A stretch of DNA of 64,000 nucleotides from Novosphingobium guangzhouense. GTDB lineage: Bacteria; Pseudomonadota; Alphaproteobacteria; Sphingomonadales; Sphingomonadaceae. The stretch is taken from NCBI RefSeq assembly GCF_002896965.1, contig NZ_LYMM01000106.1:112747-176746 (forward strand), given 5' to 3'. Shown one piece after another: positions 45,701 through 58,966 of this stretch. Under the pieces are notes generated by a model, which was not told the DNA's origin, did not search any database, and worked only from the letters and a program-made list of their open reading frames with translations. The position numbers and the translations under genes were made by a program. Each line of letters begins with the position of its first letter. Position 1 is the stretch's first letter.

Positions 45701-47134
45701 TCAGCGCGGCAGGTTGCTTGCCCCCATCAGCGCTTCGTCGACCGAACGGGCGCATTGGCGGCCTTCGCGGATCGCCCAGACGACCAGCGACTGGCCACGG
45801 CGCATGTCGCCGCAGGACCAGATCTTCTCGTCACTGGTGCGGTATTCGAAGACGTTCGCCTTGACGTTGCCGCGTGCGTCCAGTTCGACGCCCGACTGAT
45901 CAAGCATGCCTGCCTTGCGGGGGCCGAGGAAGCCCATGGCAAGGAAGATCAGGTCGGCCTTGAGCGTAAACTCGCTGCCTTCGATTTCCTGCATCTTGCC
46001 GTTCTTCCACTCGACACGGACGCATTCCAGACCCTTGACGTCGTTGTCGCCGATGACGCGCTTGGTCAGTACGGCCCAATCGCGGTCCGCGCCTTCCTCG
46101 TGGCTGGAAGAAGTACGCAGCTTGAGCGGCCAGAACGGCCACGACATCGCCTTGTTCTCCTTTTCGGGAGGCTTGGGCATGATTTCCAGCTGGGTCACCG
46201 AAGCGGCGCCCTGGCGGTTGGAGGTGCCCACGCAGTCCGAACCGGTGTCGCCGCCGCCGATGACGATGACGTGCTTGCCGGTGGCCGACAGGGTGCCGCG
46301 CGGCGCCGCGCGCAGTTCGTCGTCGCCCGCGTTACGCTTGTTCTGCTGGGTCAGGAACTCCATCGCGTAGCGCACGCCCGGAAGCTCGAAGCCGGGGATC
46401 GCCAGTGGGCGCGGGTCTTCCGCACCGCCGGCAAATACCACCGCGTCGAAGTTTTCCTTCAGCGAAGCGACCGAGACGGTGACGCCAACCTCAACCGAGG
46501 TCTTCACCTCGACCCCTTCCGCCATCATCTGCACGAGGCGGCGGTTGATGAGGTGCTTTTCCATCTTGAAGTCGGGGATGCCGTAACGCAGCAGTCCGCC
46601 GACGCGATCGTTCTTCTCGAACAGCGTTACCGAGTGGCCGGCGCGCGCCAGCTGCTGGGCGCAAGCCATGCCCGCCGGGCCGGAGCCGACGACGGCCACC
46701 GACTTGCCGGTGCGCTTTTCAGGCACCTGCGGCGTGATCCAGCCTTCCTGCCACCCTTTGTCGACGATCGCGCATTCCACCGACTTGATGGTCACGGGCT
46801 CGTCGATGATGTTCAGCGTGCAGGCGGCCTCGCACGGGGCGGGGCAGATGCGGCCGGTGAACTCGGGGAAGTTGTTGGTGGAGTGGAGGACTTCCAGCGC
46901 GTTGCGGAAGTCATCCTCGTAGACCAGGTGGTTCCAGTCCGGGATGATGTTGTTGACCGGGCAGCCGGTGTGACAGTGCGGCACGCCGCAGTTCATGCAG
47001 CGCGACGCCTGCGCCTTCAGCGCCTCGGGCGAGAGGGGGACGACGAACTCATTGTAGTTCTTCAGGCGATCCTCGACCGGACCGTAAGTACGGTCCTGGC
47101 GGTCGAGTTCGAGGAAGCCGGTTTCCTTGCCCAT
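45701..47134 (-). CDS. gltD: Glutamate synthase (NADPH) small subunit
   Basis: 477 aa. Takes electrons from NADPH via FAD and passes them by two 4Fe-4S clusters to GltB. N-terminal cysteines in ASRCMNCGVPHCHTGCPVNN and GRICPAPCEAACTL; FAD site SVAVVGSGPAGMACAQQLAR; NADPH site GKHVIVIGGGDTGSDCVGTS; and the C-terminal MRRGQSLVVWAIREGRQCAR. It lies 19 nt after gltB in a single operon. Confidence 0.97.
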   Translation of the reverse strand: MGKETGFLELDRQDRTYGPVEDRLKNYNEFVVPLSPEALKAQASRCMNCGVPHCHTGCPVNNIIPDWNHLVYEDDFRNALEVLHSTNNFPEFTGRICPAPCEAACTLNIIDEPVTIKSVECAIVDKGWQEGWITPQVPEKRTGKSVAVVGSGPAGMACAQQLARAGHSVTLFEKNDRVGGLLRYGIPDFKMEKHLINRRLVQMMAEGVEVKTSVEVGVTVSVASLKENFDAVVFAGGAEDPRPLAIPGFELPGVRYAMEFLTQQNKRNAGDDELRAAPRGTLSATGKHVIVIGGGDTGSDCVGTSNRQGAASVTQLEIMPKPPEKENKAMSWPFWPLKLRTSSSHEEGADRDWAVLTKRVIGDNDVKGLECVRVEWKNGKMQEIEGSEFTLKADLIFLAMGFLGPRKAGMLDQSGVELDARGNVKANVFEYRTSDEKIWSCGDMRRGQSLVVWAIREGRQCARSVDEALMGASNLPR

Positions 47135-47153
47135 CTTCTTACGTTCCTAAATC

Positions 47154-51791
<4,638 letters not shown>

Positions 51792-51846
51792 CGATAAAAC
51801 CCATCCTGTATATTCTTTTGACGGGGATCACTTGGGCATGCCCGCG

Positions 51847-51864
51847 GATTCGCACGAATCGTGC
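51847..51864. promoter_or_regulatory. Two overlapping palindromes upstream of gltB
   Basis: GATTCG-CA-CGAATC (51847-51860) and GCACGA-A-TCGTGC (51852-51864) overlap about 60 nt upstream of the gltB start. The first holds two GANTC sites, the target of the alphaproteobacterial methylase CcrM. A regulator site is possible. The rest of the 258-nt gap shows only the terminator. Confidence 0.35.
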
Positions 51865-51992
51865 AAACGACCCCACGCGGCATAGTGACCCCACGGTCCC
51901 CATGACGATTGCGGGACGGTTTTGCAATGGCGAACACGGTCAGTCGCGCAGCAACATGGCGCGAATGACGGATTTCTCGGCATTTTATTATC

Positions 51993-52029
51993 AAAAACCC
52001 TGCCCGGATTGCGCCGGACAGGGTTTTTT
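51993..52029 (-). terminator. Terminator after the long membrane protein gene
   Basis: CCCTGCCCGG with CCGGACAGGG (one mismatch), AAAAA and TTTTTT on the two sides, so it could work in both directions. Its likely client is the minus-strand gene ending at 52050. Confidence 0.75.
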
Positions 52030-52049
52030 GAATCCGCTGGAAGGGTGTT

Positions 52050-53897
52050 TCAGGCCGCTCCGCTCATCCTCTGAAGGGTGGCCAAGGCCGCGCGCAGCGC
52101 GCGTTCGGTGGCTTCGGGATCGTTGCGCGGGGCATCGAAAGGACGCTCTTCATATTCCGCAGGCGCTTCGCCGGTGGGGTCGGGCAGCAGGACAGGGCGA
52201 CCGAACGGAGTGGGTTCTTCGGCCTGTTCCGAGGGCAGGACGGGCGTGGCATGGGCGATCTCGTCACCGTCCTCGTCGGCTTCGCCGAACTGGAGGAAGG
52301 GCTTGCGCACCGCCGTCTGGCGCGAAAGGTTGAATAGCGAGGCATAGCCCTGCTGCAGCACGGTATCCTCTTCGGCGTCGTCCACGGCTTCGGGTTCGGC
52401 GCGGAACGGGCTGCTCGGGAAGGGGATCGCCGCGTGAGGGGCGAACGCGCTCCTGGCATCGTTGGCGCCGAACGGAGACGGCTGCTGCGTCAATCCGATG
52501 TGGCGCGGCGGCTGATAGCCGGACAGCGGTGCATCAGAGGTTTCGCCGTCGAGGGTATCGTCGATCGGATCGAGGGCGATCGGGCGCAGCGCCGTCGGCA
52601 CGGCGGCAGGTGCGGCTTCCTCTGCCATCGGCGCGGCGAAGGGTGCGAAGCCGGGCTGCGGGACCGGGGTGACCGTTTCGGCGGCGCGGCGCCCCTCTTC
52701 GCGGCGGCGCTCCATGGCCAGGGCAAGGCGTTCCAGCAGTTCGACCTGCGACAGAGTGCCAAGGTCCGCATCGCTAATGCGCGGGTTCGCCGCAAGCGGC
52801 GCTGAGAAAGCTGCCGGCGCGACAGTGTCGGCAGTGTCGGCAGCGCCATGTTCGACCTCGGCCGTCTCGGGCTCGATCTCCGCTTCAGGGGCGATGGCGG
52901 CAGGCGCGTCGAAGGGGCGCTCGGACCACATCGGAGCCTCAGCTTCGATTTCCGGCGCGTCGATGTTCGGTTCCTCTACTTCCGGTGTTTCCCAGTCGCC
53001 CTGCGGCAGCCGGGGAAGCAGCGTGAAGCCGGGAGTCGCGTCCTGTGCATCGGGCGCGGCGTTGCGGGGGGAGAGTTCACGCGAATAGGCTTCGAAAAGG
53101 CGGCTGCCCACCGGTGCCTCGGCGTCCTTGCTGGCAGCGTCTTCGGCGGCTTCCAGTTCGGCCTGGAATATCTGCGCGCCGGGAGGAGTGGTGAAGACGC
53201 CACGGCCGGCGGTTGCAGAGGTCGATTCGGGTTCGCGCCACGCGGTCTCGGCGTCGAGCCATGCGGGCAGGTTGTCGTCCTCGTCGGCATCGGCACTGGC
53301 GAAAGTGCTGGGCGTGCTTTCCCGCCGCAGCGGCGGCTGGTCGGGGGCTTCATCGAAGCTGTCGATGTCGAAGTCGGCGACGTTGAGGATGCGGGCATCC
53401 TGCGCTTGAGCGGAGGCAGCACCGGGCAGAGGCGCATGTTCTTCCACTGGCGGTGCAGCTTCGGTTTCGATCGCAAGTCCGCGGCGGCGGCGCGATGTGG
53501 GGGCGGCTTCGGGCAGTTCGGCCGCTGCGCTTTCGAGGGCGGGGGCATCGGTGGCGGGAGACGCTGCAGGCCGCGCGATGCGCCGGGCGACGAGGCCGCC
53601 GATGGCGGCGCCGATGCCCGTCATGCCAAGCGCCAGAAGTATCCGCATGGTCGTGCCGAGCGGCGGCGCGGCCATAGGGATCACTTTGTCGATTCCAAGC
53701 GCAAGGACGATTCCCTCGATCGTCGAGGAACTGACGATCACGCTGCCCAAACCGGCAAGCGCGCCGAACCATAGCGCAACGATCGCCGGAAACAGCGGGT
53801 GGCGGGTGATCGGCTGGCCGGTGTTCCCGGTGCTGCGATCGATGCTGTGCCTGGTATCGGCCACTGAAATTTCCCCGTGTCTTGAACCGGATGCCAT
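52050..53897 (-). CDS. Long acidic, mostly disordered membrane protein next to exosortase-associated glycosyltransferase
   Basis: 615 aa, family unknown. Two membrane segments lie at about residues 33-55 (LFPAIVALWFGALAGLGSVI) and 82-105 (TTMRILLALGMTGIGAAIGG), followed by about 500 residues rich in Ala, Pro, Glu and Asp with little predicted structure. A short repeated motif RPFDAP occurs in the middle and near the end. A basic SRRRRG patch follows the helices, and the last 20 residues look helical. ATG 53897 is only 2 nt after the glycosyltransferase stop, so they are co-transcribed. Role unknown; a scaffold or envelope spacer is a guess. Confidence 0.75.
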   Translation of the reverse strand: MASGSRHGEISVADTRHSIDRSTGNTGQPITRHPLFPAIVALWFGALAGLGSVIVSSSTIEGIVLALGIDKVIPMAAPPLGTTMRILLALGMTGIGAAIGGLVARRIARPAASPATDAPALESAAAELPEAAPTSRRRRGLAIETEAAPPVEEHAPLPGAASAQAQDARILNVADFDIDSFDEAPDQPPLRRESTPSTFASADADEDDNLPAWLDAETAWREPESTSATAGRGVFTTPPGAQIFQAELEAAEDAASKDAEAPVGSRLFEAYSRELSPRNAAPDAQDATPGFTLLPRLPQGDWETPEVEEPNIDAPEIEAEAPMWSERPFDAPAAIAPEAEIEPETAEVEHGAADTADTVAPAAFSAPLAANPRISDADLGTLSQVELLERLALAMERRREEGRRAAETVTPVPQPGFAPFAAPMAEEAAPAAVPTALRPIALDPIDDTLDGETSDAPLSGYQPPRHIGLTQQPSPFGANDARSAFAPHAAIPFPSSPFRAEPEAVDDAEEDTVLQQGYASLFNLSRQTAVRKPFLQFGEADEDGDEIAHATPVLPSEQAEEPTPFGRPVLLPDPTGEAPAEYEERPFDAPRNDPEATERALRAALATLQRMSGAA

Positions 53898-53899
53898 GC

Positions 53900-55126
53900 T
53901 TACGCGGCGGCTCCCGGCCCTGCTTGATCGGTCTTTGCTGCCAGCATTTGGTAAACGACAGGATAACGACGGGCATTCTCGGCCCAGTCGTGCCGGGTTT
54001 CCACATGCTTGCGACCCGCGACGCGGTAGGATTCCCATTCTTCGCGGGAATCCAGCAGCCGTGCCAGCGAATCGGCGCAGGCCCCCGCATCGTCGGGTGC
54101 GAACAGCGCTCCGGTCAAGCCGTCGGTGATCAGTTCGCGGTGCCCGCCCACGTCACTGGCGGCGACAAGCTTGCCCTGAGCCATCGCTTCGAGCGGCTTT
54201 AGCGGGGTGACGAGGTCGGTCAGCCGGCTCTTCTTGCGGGGGTAGGCCATGACGTCGCACAGCGCATAATAGCGATCGACTTCGTGGTGCGGAACGCGGC
54301 CGACGAAGCGGATCGCCCCGGCCGCAGGAGAGGCCGCAGCCTGCGCGCGCAAGGCATCCTCGCGCGGGCCGCCGCCGACCATCAGCAGCTTTGCCTGCGG
54401 ATGGCGCGCGACAAGTGCGGGCATCGCGTCGATCAGCACGTCGAGCCCTTCATAGTCATAGAAGCTGCCGATGAAGCCGATGACCGGGCCGTCGAAGCCA
54501 AGTTCGGCTGCAAGCGCAGCGTCGCGCGGCAGCGGTGTGCCGAACAGCTTCAGATCGACGCCGTTGGGCATGACGGTGATCTTGTCCTGCGCGATCCCGC
54601 GTGCGGCAAGGTCTGCGCGCAGACCCTCGCAGATCGTCACCACCGCATCGGCCTTGCGCACCACATGCGTTTCCAGTGCGCGGGTGAGGCGATATTTGAC
54701 GGAGCCTTCGCTGCCGGTGCTGTTGCCGACCGCGGCATCTTCCCAGAAGGCGCGGATTTCGTAGACCAGCGGAATGTCGTACTTGTGTGCCACCTTCAGC
54801 GCGGCCTGTCCGCACAGCACCGGCGAATGGGCATGGATTACGTCGGGCCGCCATTGCTGGACGACCTTGTCGATGCCGGCCGCGAAAAGCCCGATCTCGC
54901 GCCATTCGCGCAATACCGGAGGGCCCGTGACCTTGCCGCCCGCGCGGTGGAACAGGAGACCGTCGTGCTCTTCCATACCGCCATCGCCTTCGTTGTAGCG
55001 CGGACCGGTAACGCCGCGCACGTCCAGGCCCAGCGCTGATTGCGCCTTGAGGATCGCGCGCGTGCGAAAGGTATAGCCGCTGTGGATCGGCAACGAATGG
55101 TCGAGCACGTGAAGAATGCGGGTCAT
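53900..55126 (-). CDS. Glycosyltransferase family 4, exosortase A system-associated
   Basis: 408 aa GT-B enzyme. The start RILHVLDHSLPIHSGYTFRT is the mark of the exosortase-A-associated glycosyltransferases (the TIGR04063 group, as I recall). Other features: IHAHSPVLCGQAALKVAHKY, ITVMPNGVDLKLFGTPLP, IGFIGSFYDYEGLDVLIDAM and the donor site VTPLKPLEAMAQGKLVAASD. It is divergent from the ligase gene with 66 nt between it and the small frame at 55193. Sugar unknown. Confidence 0.88.
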   Translation of the reverse strand: MTRILHVLDHSLPIHSGYTFRTRAILKAQSALGLDVRGVTGPRYNEGDGGMEEHDGLLFHRAGGKVTGPPVLREWREIGLFAAGIDKVVQQWRPDVIHAHSPVLCGQAALKVAHKYDIPLVYEIRAFWEDAAVGNSTGSEGSVKYRLTRALETHVVRKADAVVTICEGLRADLAARGIAQDKITVMPNGVDLKLFGTPLPRDAALAAELGFDGPVIGFIGSFYDYEGLDVLIDAMPALVARHPQAKLLMVGGGPREDALRAQAAASPAAGAIRFVGRVPHHEVDRYYALCDVMAYPRKKSRLTDLVTPLKPLEAMAQGKLVAASDVGGHRELITDGLTGALFAPDDAGACADSLARLLDSREEWESYRVAGRKHVETRHDWAENARRYPVVYQMLAAKTDQAGPGAAA

Positions 55127-55192
55127 AAGACGGATTTCCTAGCGTCGAACGCTTAACGCGCCGTCAACCTGCGGCTGCTAACCCGGCAGCCG

Positions 55193-55393
55193 ATGGTCGA
55201 CATCCTTGCTCTTGCCATATCGCACGGACTGCTGCTGCTGGCCGCATGGCGCCTGCTGTGGCGGCCGGATCTCGATTCCGATGGCGGCGACGCCGAATCG
55301 CGTTCGCTTGCGGATCGGGTCCGCGCACGCAGGGCACCGATGCGCGTCAACCGGCCTGCCGATGGCGGATCGGAAGAGGGCCGCGATGCTTAA
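55193..55393 (+). CDS. Small membrane protein ahead of the O-glycosylation ligase
   Basis: 66 aa. One N-terminal helix (VDILALAISHGLLLLAAWRL) and a charged, disordered tail. It overlaps the ligase start by 8 nt. The codon use looks like its neighbours, and the layout suggests translational coupling with the ligase. The short length makes it uncertain. Confidence 0.5.
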   Translation: MVDILALAISHGLLLLAAWRLLWRPDLDSDGGDAESRSLADRVRARRAPMRVNRPADGGSEEGRDA

Positions 55394-56753
55394 TCTGGCG
55401 CTGACCGGCTTCTTCGCGGCGATGATCCTGCTGGGTTTCAAGCGGCCCTTCCTGTGGGTGTTATGCTATCTCTACGTCGATATCGTGGCGCCGCAGATCA
55501 TATCGTGGGGGTTCCTGACGCGCTTGCCGATCTCGCTCATCGCCTTCGCGGCGGCGTTTCTGGGCTGGCTGGTGTTCGACGACAAGCGCGATTCGCGCTT
55601 CACCTGGCGTCAGGGGCTGATCGGCCTGCTGCTGCTTTACTGTGCCATGACCACCTTCACCGCCGATTATCCCGAAGAAGCCCTGACCAAGTGGTCCTGG
55701 GTGTGGAAGGCGCTGGTCTTCGCGATGTTCCTGCCGCTGACCTTGCGCACGCGCTTGCGGATCGAGGCTGTAGCTCTGGCCATGGTGCTTTCCGCCAGCG
55801 CGCTGATCATCGACGGCGGCCTCAAGACCGCGATGGGCGGCGGCGGCTACGGCACGCTGATCATCTTCGTGGAGAACAACACCGGGCTTTACGAAGGCTC
55901 GATCATCTCCTGCGTCGCCATCGCGCTAATCCCGGTCGCGGTATGGCTGGCGCGCCACGGCACGATCTTTCCGCCCGACTGGCGGGTCTGGCTGTTCACC
56001 GGCGCGTTGATCTTTGCCTGTTCGCTCATTCCGATCGGCACGCAGGCGCGCACCGGCCTGGTCTGCCTGGCGATCCTGTGCGGGCTCTATCTGCGCACGG
56101 CGAAGAACCGGGTGCTGATATCGGCCGCGATGGCACTGGCGGTCGTCGTCGTCGTGCCGTTCCTGCCGCAGTCCTACCTCCAGCGCATGAACACGATCGA
56201 GGATCATAAGTCGGATCAGTCCGCCAGCACCCGGATCGGGGTGTGGAAGTGGACGCTGGGTTACGTGAAAGACCACCCGATGGGCGGCGGTTTCCAGGTC
56301 TATCTGTCAAGCAAGGTGGCCTACGACACCGTATCCAGCCAGACCACCGGCAGCAACGTGACCATCACGCGCACTCCCGTGGTCGAGACCGGCCGGGCAT
56401 TCCACTCCAGCTATTTCGAGATGCTTGGCGAACAGGGCATTCCCGGCTTTGCACTGTGGATGCTGCTGCAGCTTTCGGGCGTGGTGCAGATGGAGTTGAT
56501 TCGCCGCCGCTGGAAGAACCGCACGGCGCCGGACGAGGCATGGGCCGCGCCGCTGGCGGTGGCGCTGCAACTGGCGCAGGTGGTCTACATGTTCGGATCG
56601 TTGTTCGTGGGCATCGCCTTCCAACCGTTCATCCTGATGCTGGTGGGTCTGCAGTGTGGCTTGTGGAGCTATCTCAAGCGAATCGACCGCCCCGCGGAGC
56701 GCGTTCGTCGCGGGCGTCCGGCAATGCGGGTGGCAGGCCCGGCGGCGGGTTAA
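55386..56753 (+). CDS. O-glycosylation ligase, exosortase A-associated (Wzy/WaaL-like)
   Basis: 455 aa with about ten to twelve membrane helices. The start NLALTGFFAAMILLGFKRPF and LWVLCYLYVDIVAPQIISWG fit the exosortase-A O-antigen-ligase group (TIGR03097/DUF5935, from memory). The ligase signature lies in GTQARTGLVCLAILCGLYLR and in the periplasmic loop TGRAFHSSYFEMLGEQGIPG. GAGGG lies 5 nt before ATG 55386. No exosortase gene is in the window. Confidence 0.87.
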   Translation: MLNLALTGFFAAMILLGFKRPFLWVLCYLYVDIVAPQIISWGFLTRLPISLIAFAAAFLGWLVFDDKRDSRFTWRQGLIGLLLLYCAMTTFTADYPEEALTKWSWVWKALVFAMFLPLTLRTRLRIEAVALAMVLSASALIIDGGLKTAMGGGGYGTLIIFVENNTGLYEGSIISCVAIALIPVAVWLARHGTIFPPDWRVWLFTGALIFACSLIPIGTQARTGLVCLAILCGLYLRTAKNRVLISAAMALAVVVVVPFLPQSYLQRMNTIEDHKSDQSASTRIGVWKWTLGYVKDHPMGGGFQVYLSSKVAYDTVSSQTTGSNVTITRTPVVETGRAFHSSYFEMLGEQGIPGFALWMLLQLSGVVQMELIRRRWKNRTAPDEAWAAPLAVALQLAQVVYMFGSLFVGIAFQPFILMLVGLQCGLWSYLKRIDRPAERVRRGRPAMRVAGPAAG

Positions 56754-56798
56754 GATTCGGCTCGCCTCAAATCGTTTGCACTTTCTTGCCCGGCATCC

Positions 56799-56942
56799 TT
56801 AACATTAACTTCCGGCCACCGTTCTGGTGAGCAATGGCGCGGTTCGCGCGCCGTGACGCGGATTAACCCGTTGTAAGTGCGTAGGGGAAAATCCGGCGTT
56901 TACGACGAATTAACCTTTAACCTTCAGTGGTCATATGGTTAA
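56799..56942 (+). promoter_or_regulatory. ctrA upstream region with TTAA half-sites
   Basis: TTAA half-sites of the CtrA type start at 56799, 56805, 56863, 56910, 56917 and 56939. The pair at 56910 and 56917 forms a tandem TTAACCT-TTAACCT. None is an exact TTAA-N7-TTAA box; 56863-56877 comes closest (TTAA-N7-TAAG). A GANTC site is at 56754-56758. This resembles the autoregulated ctrA promoters of other alphaproteobacteria. Confidence 0.45.
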
Positions 56943-57007
56943 TACAACGCAATGTCCGGAACGGCGGCGTGATCGCCACGGGCATCGGGGGCTAGAAGGA
57001 ACGACCC

Positions 57008-57703
57008 ATGCGAGTGCTGCTGATCGAGGATGAACCGACCACGGCGCGGGCCATCGAGCTCATGCTGACGGCGGAAGGATTCAATGTCTACTCCACCGAT
57101 CTGGGCGAAGAAGGCCTCGATCTGGGCAAGCTGTACGACTACGACATCATCCTTCTCGACCTCAACCTGCCCGACATGCACGGTTACGACGTGCTCAAGA
57201 AGCTGCGCGTCGCCAAGGTGCAGACGCCGGTGCTGATCCTGTCGGGCATTTCGGAAATGGACAGCAAGGTCCGCTCGTTCGGCTTCGGCGCCGACGATTA
57301 CGTGACCAAGCCGTTCCACCGCGAGGAACTGATCGCCCGCATCCATGCGGTTGTGCGCCGTTCCAAGGGCCATTCGCAGTCGGTCATCCGCACCGGCAAG
57401 CTGGTCGTCAACCTCGATGCCAAGACGGTCGAGGTCGATGGTGCCCGCGTGCACCTGACCGGCAAGGAATACGCGATGCTGGAACTGCTCTCGCTGCGCA
57501 AGGGCACCACGCTGACCAAGGAAATGTTCCTCAACCACCTGTACGGCGGCATGGACGAGCCGGAACTGAAGATCATCGACGTCTTCATCTGCAAGCTGCG
57601 CAAGAAGCTTGCCCATGCCTGCGGTGGCGCCAACTACATCGAAACGGTGTGGGGCCGTGGCTATGTGCTGCGCGACCCGGACGAGGCTGCAGAAGCCGCG
57701 TAA
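57008..57703 (+). CDS. ctrA: Cell-cycle response regulator CtrA
   Basis: 231 aa OmpR-type regulator controlling cell cycle, division or motility in alphaproteobacteria. The receiver begins MRVLLIEDEPTTARAIELML, with phosphoacceptor D51 in IILLDLNLPDMHGYD and K101 in DDYVTKPF. The DNA-binding domain is almost the Caulobacter sequence: VHLTGKEYAMLELLSLRKGT, KEMFLNHLYGGMDEPELKI, ETVWGRGYVLRDP. The protein ends AEAA, matching the C-terminal Ala-Ala signal for ClpXP breakdown in Caulobacter. Its inhibitor SciP is at 11.8 kb. Confidence 0.96.
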   Translation: MRVLLIEDEPTTARAIELMLTAEGFNVYSTDLGEEGLDLGKLYDYDIILLDLNLPDMHGYDVLKKLRVAKVQTPVLILSGISEMDSKVRSFGFGADDYVTKPFHREELIARIHAVVRRSKGHSQSVIRTGKLVVNLDAKTVEVDGARVHLTGKEYAMLELLSLRKGTTLTKEMFLNHLYGGMDEPELKIIDVFICKLRKKLAHACGGANYIETVWGRGYVLRDPDEAAEAA

Positions 57704-57738
57704 CCCTCATTACCCTGCACCCCTTGCAGGAACCAAGG

Positions 57739-57770
57739 CGGCCTGCCCTATCAGGGGCGGGCCGTTGCTT
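57739..57770 (+). terminator. Terminator-like hairpin after ctrA
   Basis: CGGCCTGCCC pairs with GGGCGGGCCG (one G-U) around a small loop, followed by TTGCTTT. 35 nt after the ctrA stop. Confidence 0.6.
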
Positions 57771-57784
57771 TATGAGGTGCGCCG

Positions 57785-58483
57785 TTAAATCAGCAGCGCC
57801 ATCACTGATAGCAGCGCTGCGGTGGCGACCGCGTTGAGCGCCATGCCAAGGCTGGCAAGCGCTCCTGCCGTGGCGTCCACCTGAAACGCCCGAGCGGCGC
57901 CGATGCCGTGAGCGGCGACGCCGGTGGCGAAGCCGCGCGCGCGGTAATCCCTGACGCCCAGTAGATCCAGCAACGGGGTCGCCACCATGGCCCCCACCAC
58001 GCCTGCGAACAGCACGATCACCGCCGCCAGCGCAGGAATGCCGCCAAGCTGTCCTGCAATCGCCATGGCCACCGGCGTTGTCGTGGCTCTAGGCGCAATC
58101 GTGGCGAGCATTTCGAGCGGGGCGCCGAACAGGGCGAGTACGCTCACCGCGCTGACGATCGAGGTCACCGCTCCTGCACCCAGCGCCAGCATGATCGGCA
58201 CCGCAAGGCGGCGGATGCGGCGGCGTTCCGCCCAGATCGGTACGGCAAGGCCAACCACGGCCGGGCCAAGCAGGAAGCTGAGCGGGAAAGTTGCGGTCCG
58301 GTACGTTTCGTAGGAGGTGCCCGTCGCCAGCAGCGCCGCGATCAGCACGGGGGTGGACCATAGCACCGGATGGCATAGCGGATGGCGGTTGCAGCGGCGG
58401 GATATCACGTCGAACAGCGTGAACACGCCCAGCGTGGCCGTCAGCCACAGTAACGGGGTGGCGAGCATGGCGGGCTGGCTCAT
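57785..58483 (-). CDS. lrgB: LrgB/CidB family membrane protein
   Basis: 232 aa with several helices. It works with LrgA/CidA, a holin-like system linked to autolysis control or to export of small organic acids such as pyruvate. Family parts: FLLGPAVVGLAVPIWAERRR, APRATTTPVAMAIAGQLGG and FATGVAAHGIGAARAFQ, the conserved GHGIGTA-like motif (here AAHGIGAA). It overlaps the lrgA stop by 4 nt. Confidence 0.92.
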   Translation of the reverse strand: MSQPAMLATPLLWLTATLGVFTLFDVISRRCNRHPLCHPVLWSTPVLIAALLATGTSYETYRTATFPLSFLLGPAVVGLAVPIWAERRRIRRLAVPIMLALGAGAVTSIVSAVSVLALFGAPLEMLATIAPRATTTPVAMAIAGQLGGIPALAAVIVLFAGVVGAMVATPLLDLLGVRDYRARGFATGVAAHGIGAARAFQVDATAGALASLGMALNAVATAALLSVMALLI

Positions 58484-58860
58484 TCAGGGGCTTCTGGCGC
58501 ATGACGGGCCAGCGACCAGCGGAATACCAGCGCAGTGACCACGAGCGTCAGCAGGGTGGATGTCACCGTCGCCACCACCAGTCCGACGCCGTAGAGTGAC
58601 AGGGCAGCGCCTTCGTCGACCAGTCCGACCGCGGCAGGCACGAACATCACTGCCAGATGCGCGGTCAGCCAGGCGGATACCGCGGTCAGGGTCGGGCGTT
58701 CACGCGGAACCAGAGCCAGCCACGCCAGCAGCAGGACCATGCCGATCACCGCGCCGGGCAGGGGAAGTCCGGTCAGACGGTGGATCGCTTCACCGGTGAG
58801 TTGGCAGACGAGCAGGAGGAAGATGGCGTGCAGCATGATCGCGATTAAGCAGGCCCGCAT
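58480..58860 (-). CDS. lrgA: LrgA/CidA family holin-like protein
   Basis: 126 aa with four helices. The CidA/LrgA pattern is seen in LPLPGAVIGMVLLLAWLALV, then LTAHLAVMFVPAAVGLVDEG. The frame opens with TTG 58872; ATG 58860 lies directly after a G-run and is chosen. A perfect 23-bp palindrome lies 29 nt upstream, between this gene and trmB, and may be the operator. Confidence 0.88.
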   Translation of the reverse strand: MRACLIAIMLHAIFLLLVCQLTGEAIHRLTGLPLPGAVIGMVLLLAWLALVPRERPTLTAVSAWLTAHLAVMFVPAAVGLVDEGAALSLYGVGLVVATVTSTLLTLVVTALVFRWSLARHAPEAPE

Positions 58861-58888
58861 CCCCCCTGGCAATGCGCATTTCGGTCGG

Positions 58889-58911
58889 TGAAGTTGCGCG
58901 GCGCAACTTCA
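58889..58911. promoter_or_regulatory. Perfect 23-bp palindrome between lrgA and trmB
   Basis: Arms of 11 bp, TGAAGTTGCGC and GCGCAACTTCA, around one central G. It lies 29 nt before the lrgA ATG and 56 nt before the trmB ATG. With no T-run after it and a one-base loop it cannot be a terminator, so an operator for a dimeric regulator is the best reading. Confidence 0.6.
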
Positions 58912-58966
58912 TGACTTGGCGCGAATCCATTGACCCGCGCGCGCTGCGGTGTCAGTGGCGCGCGCC

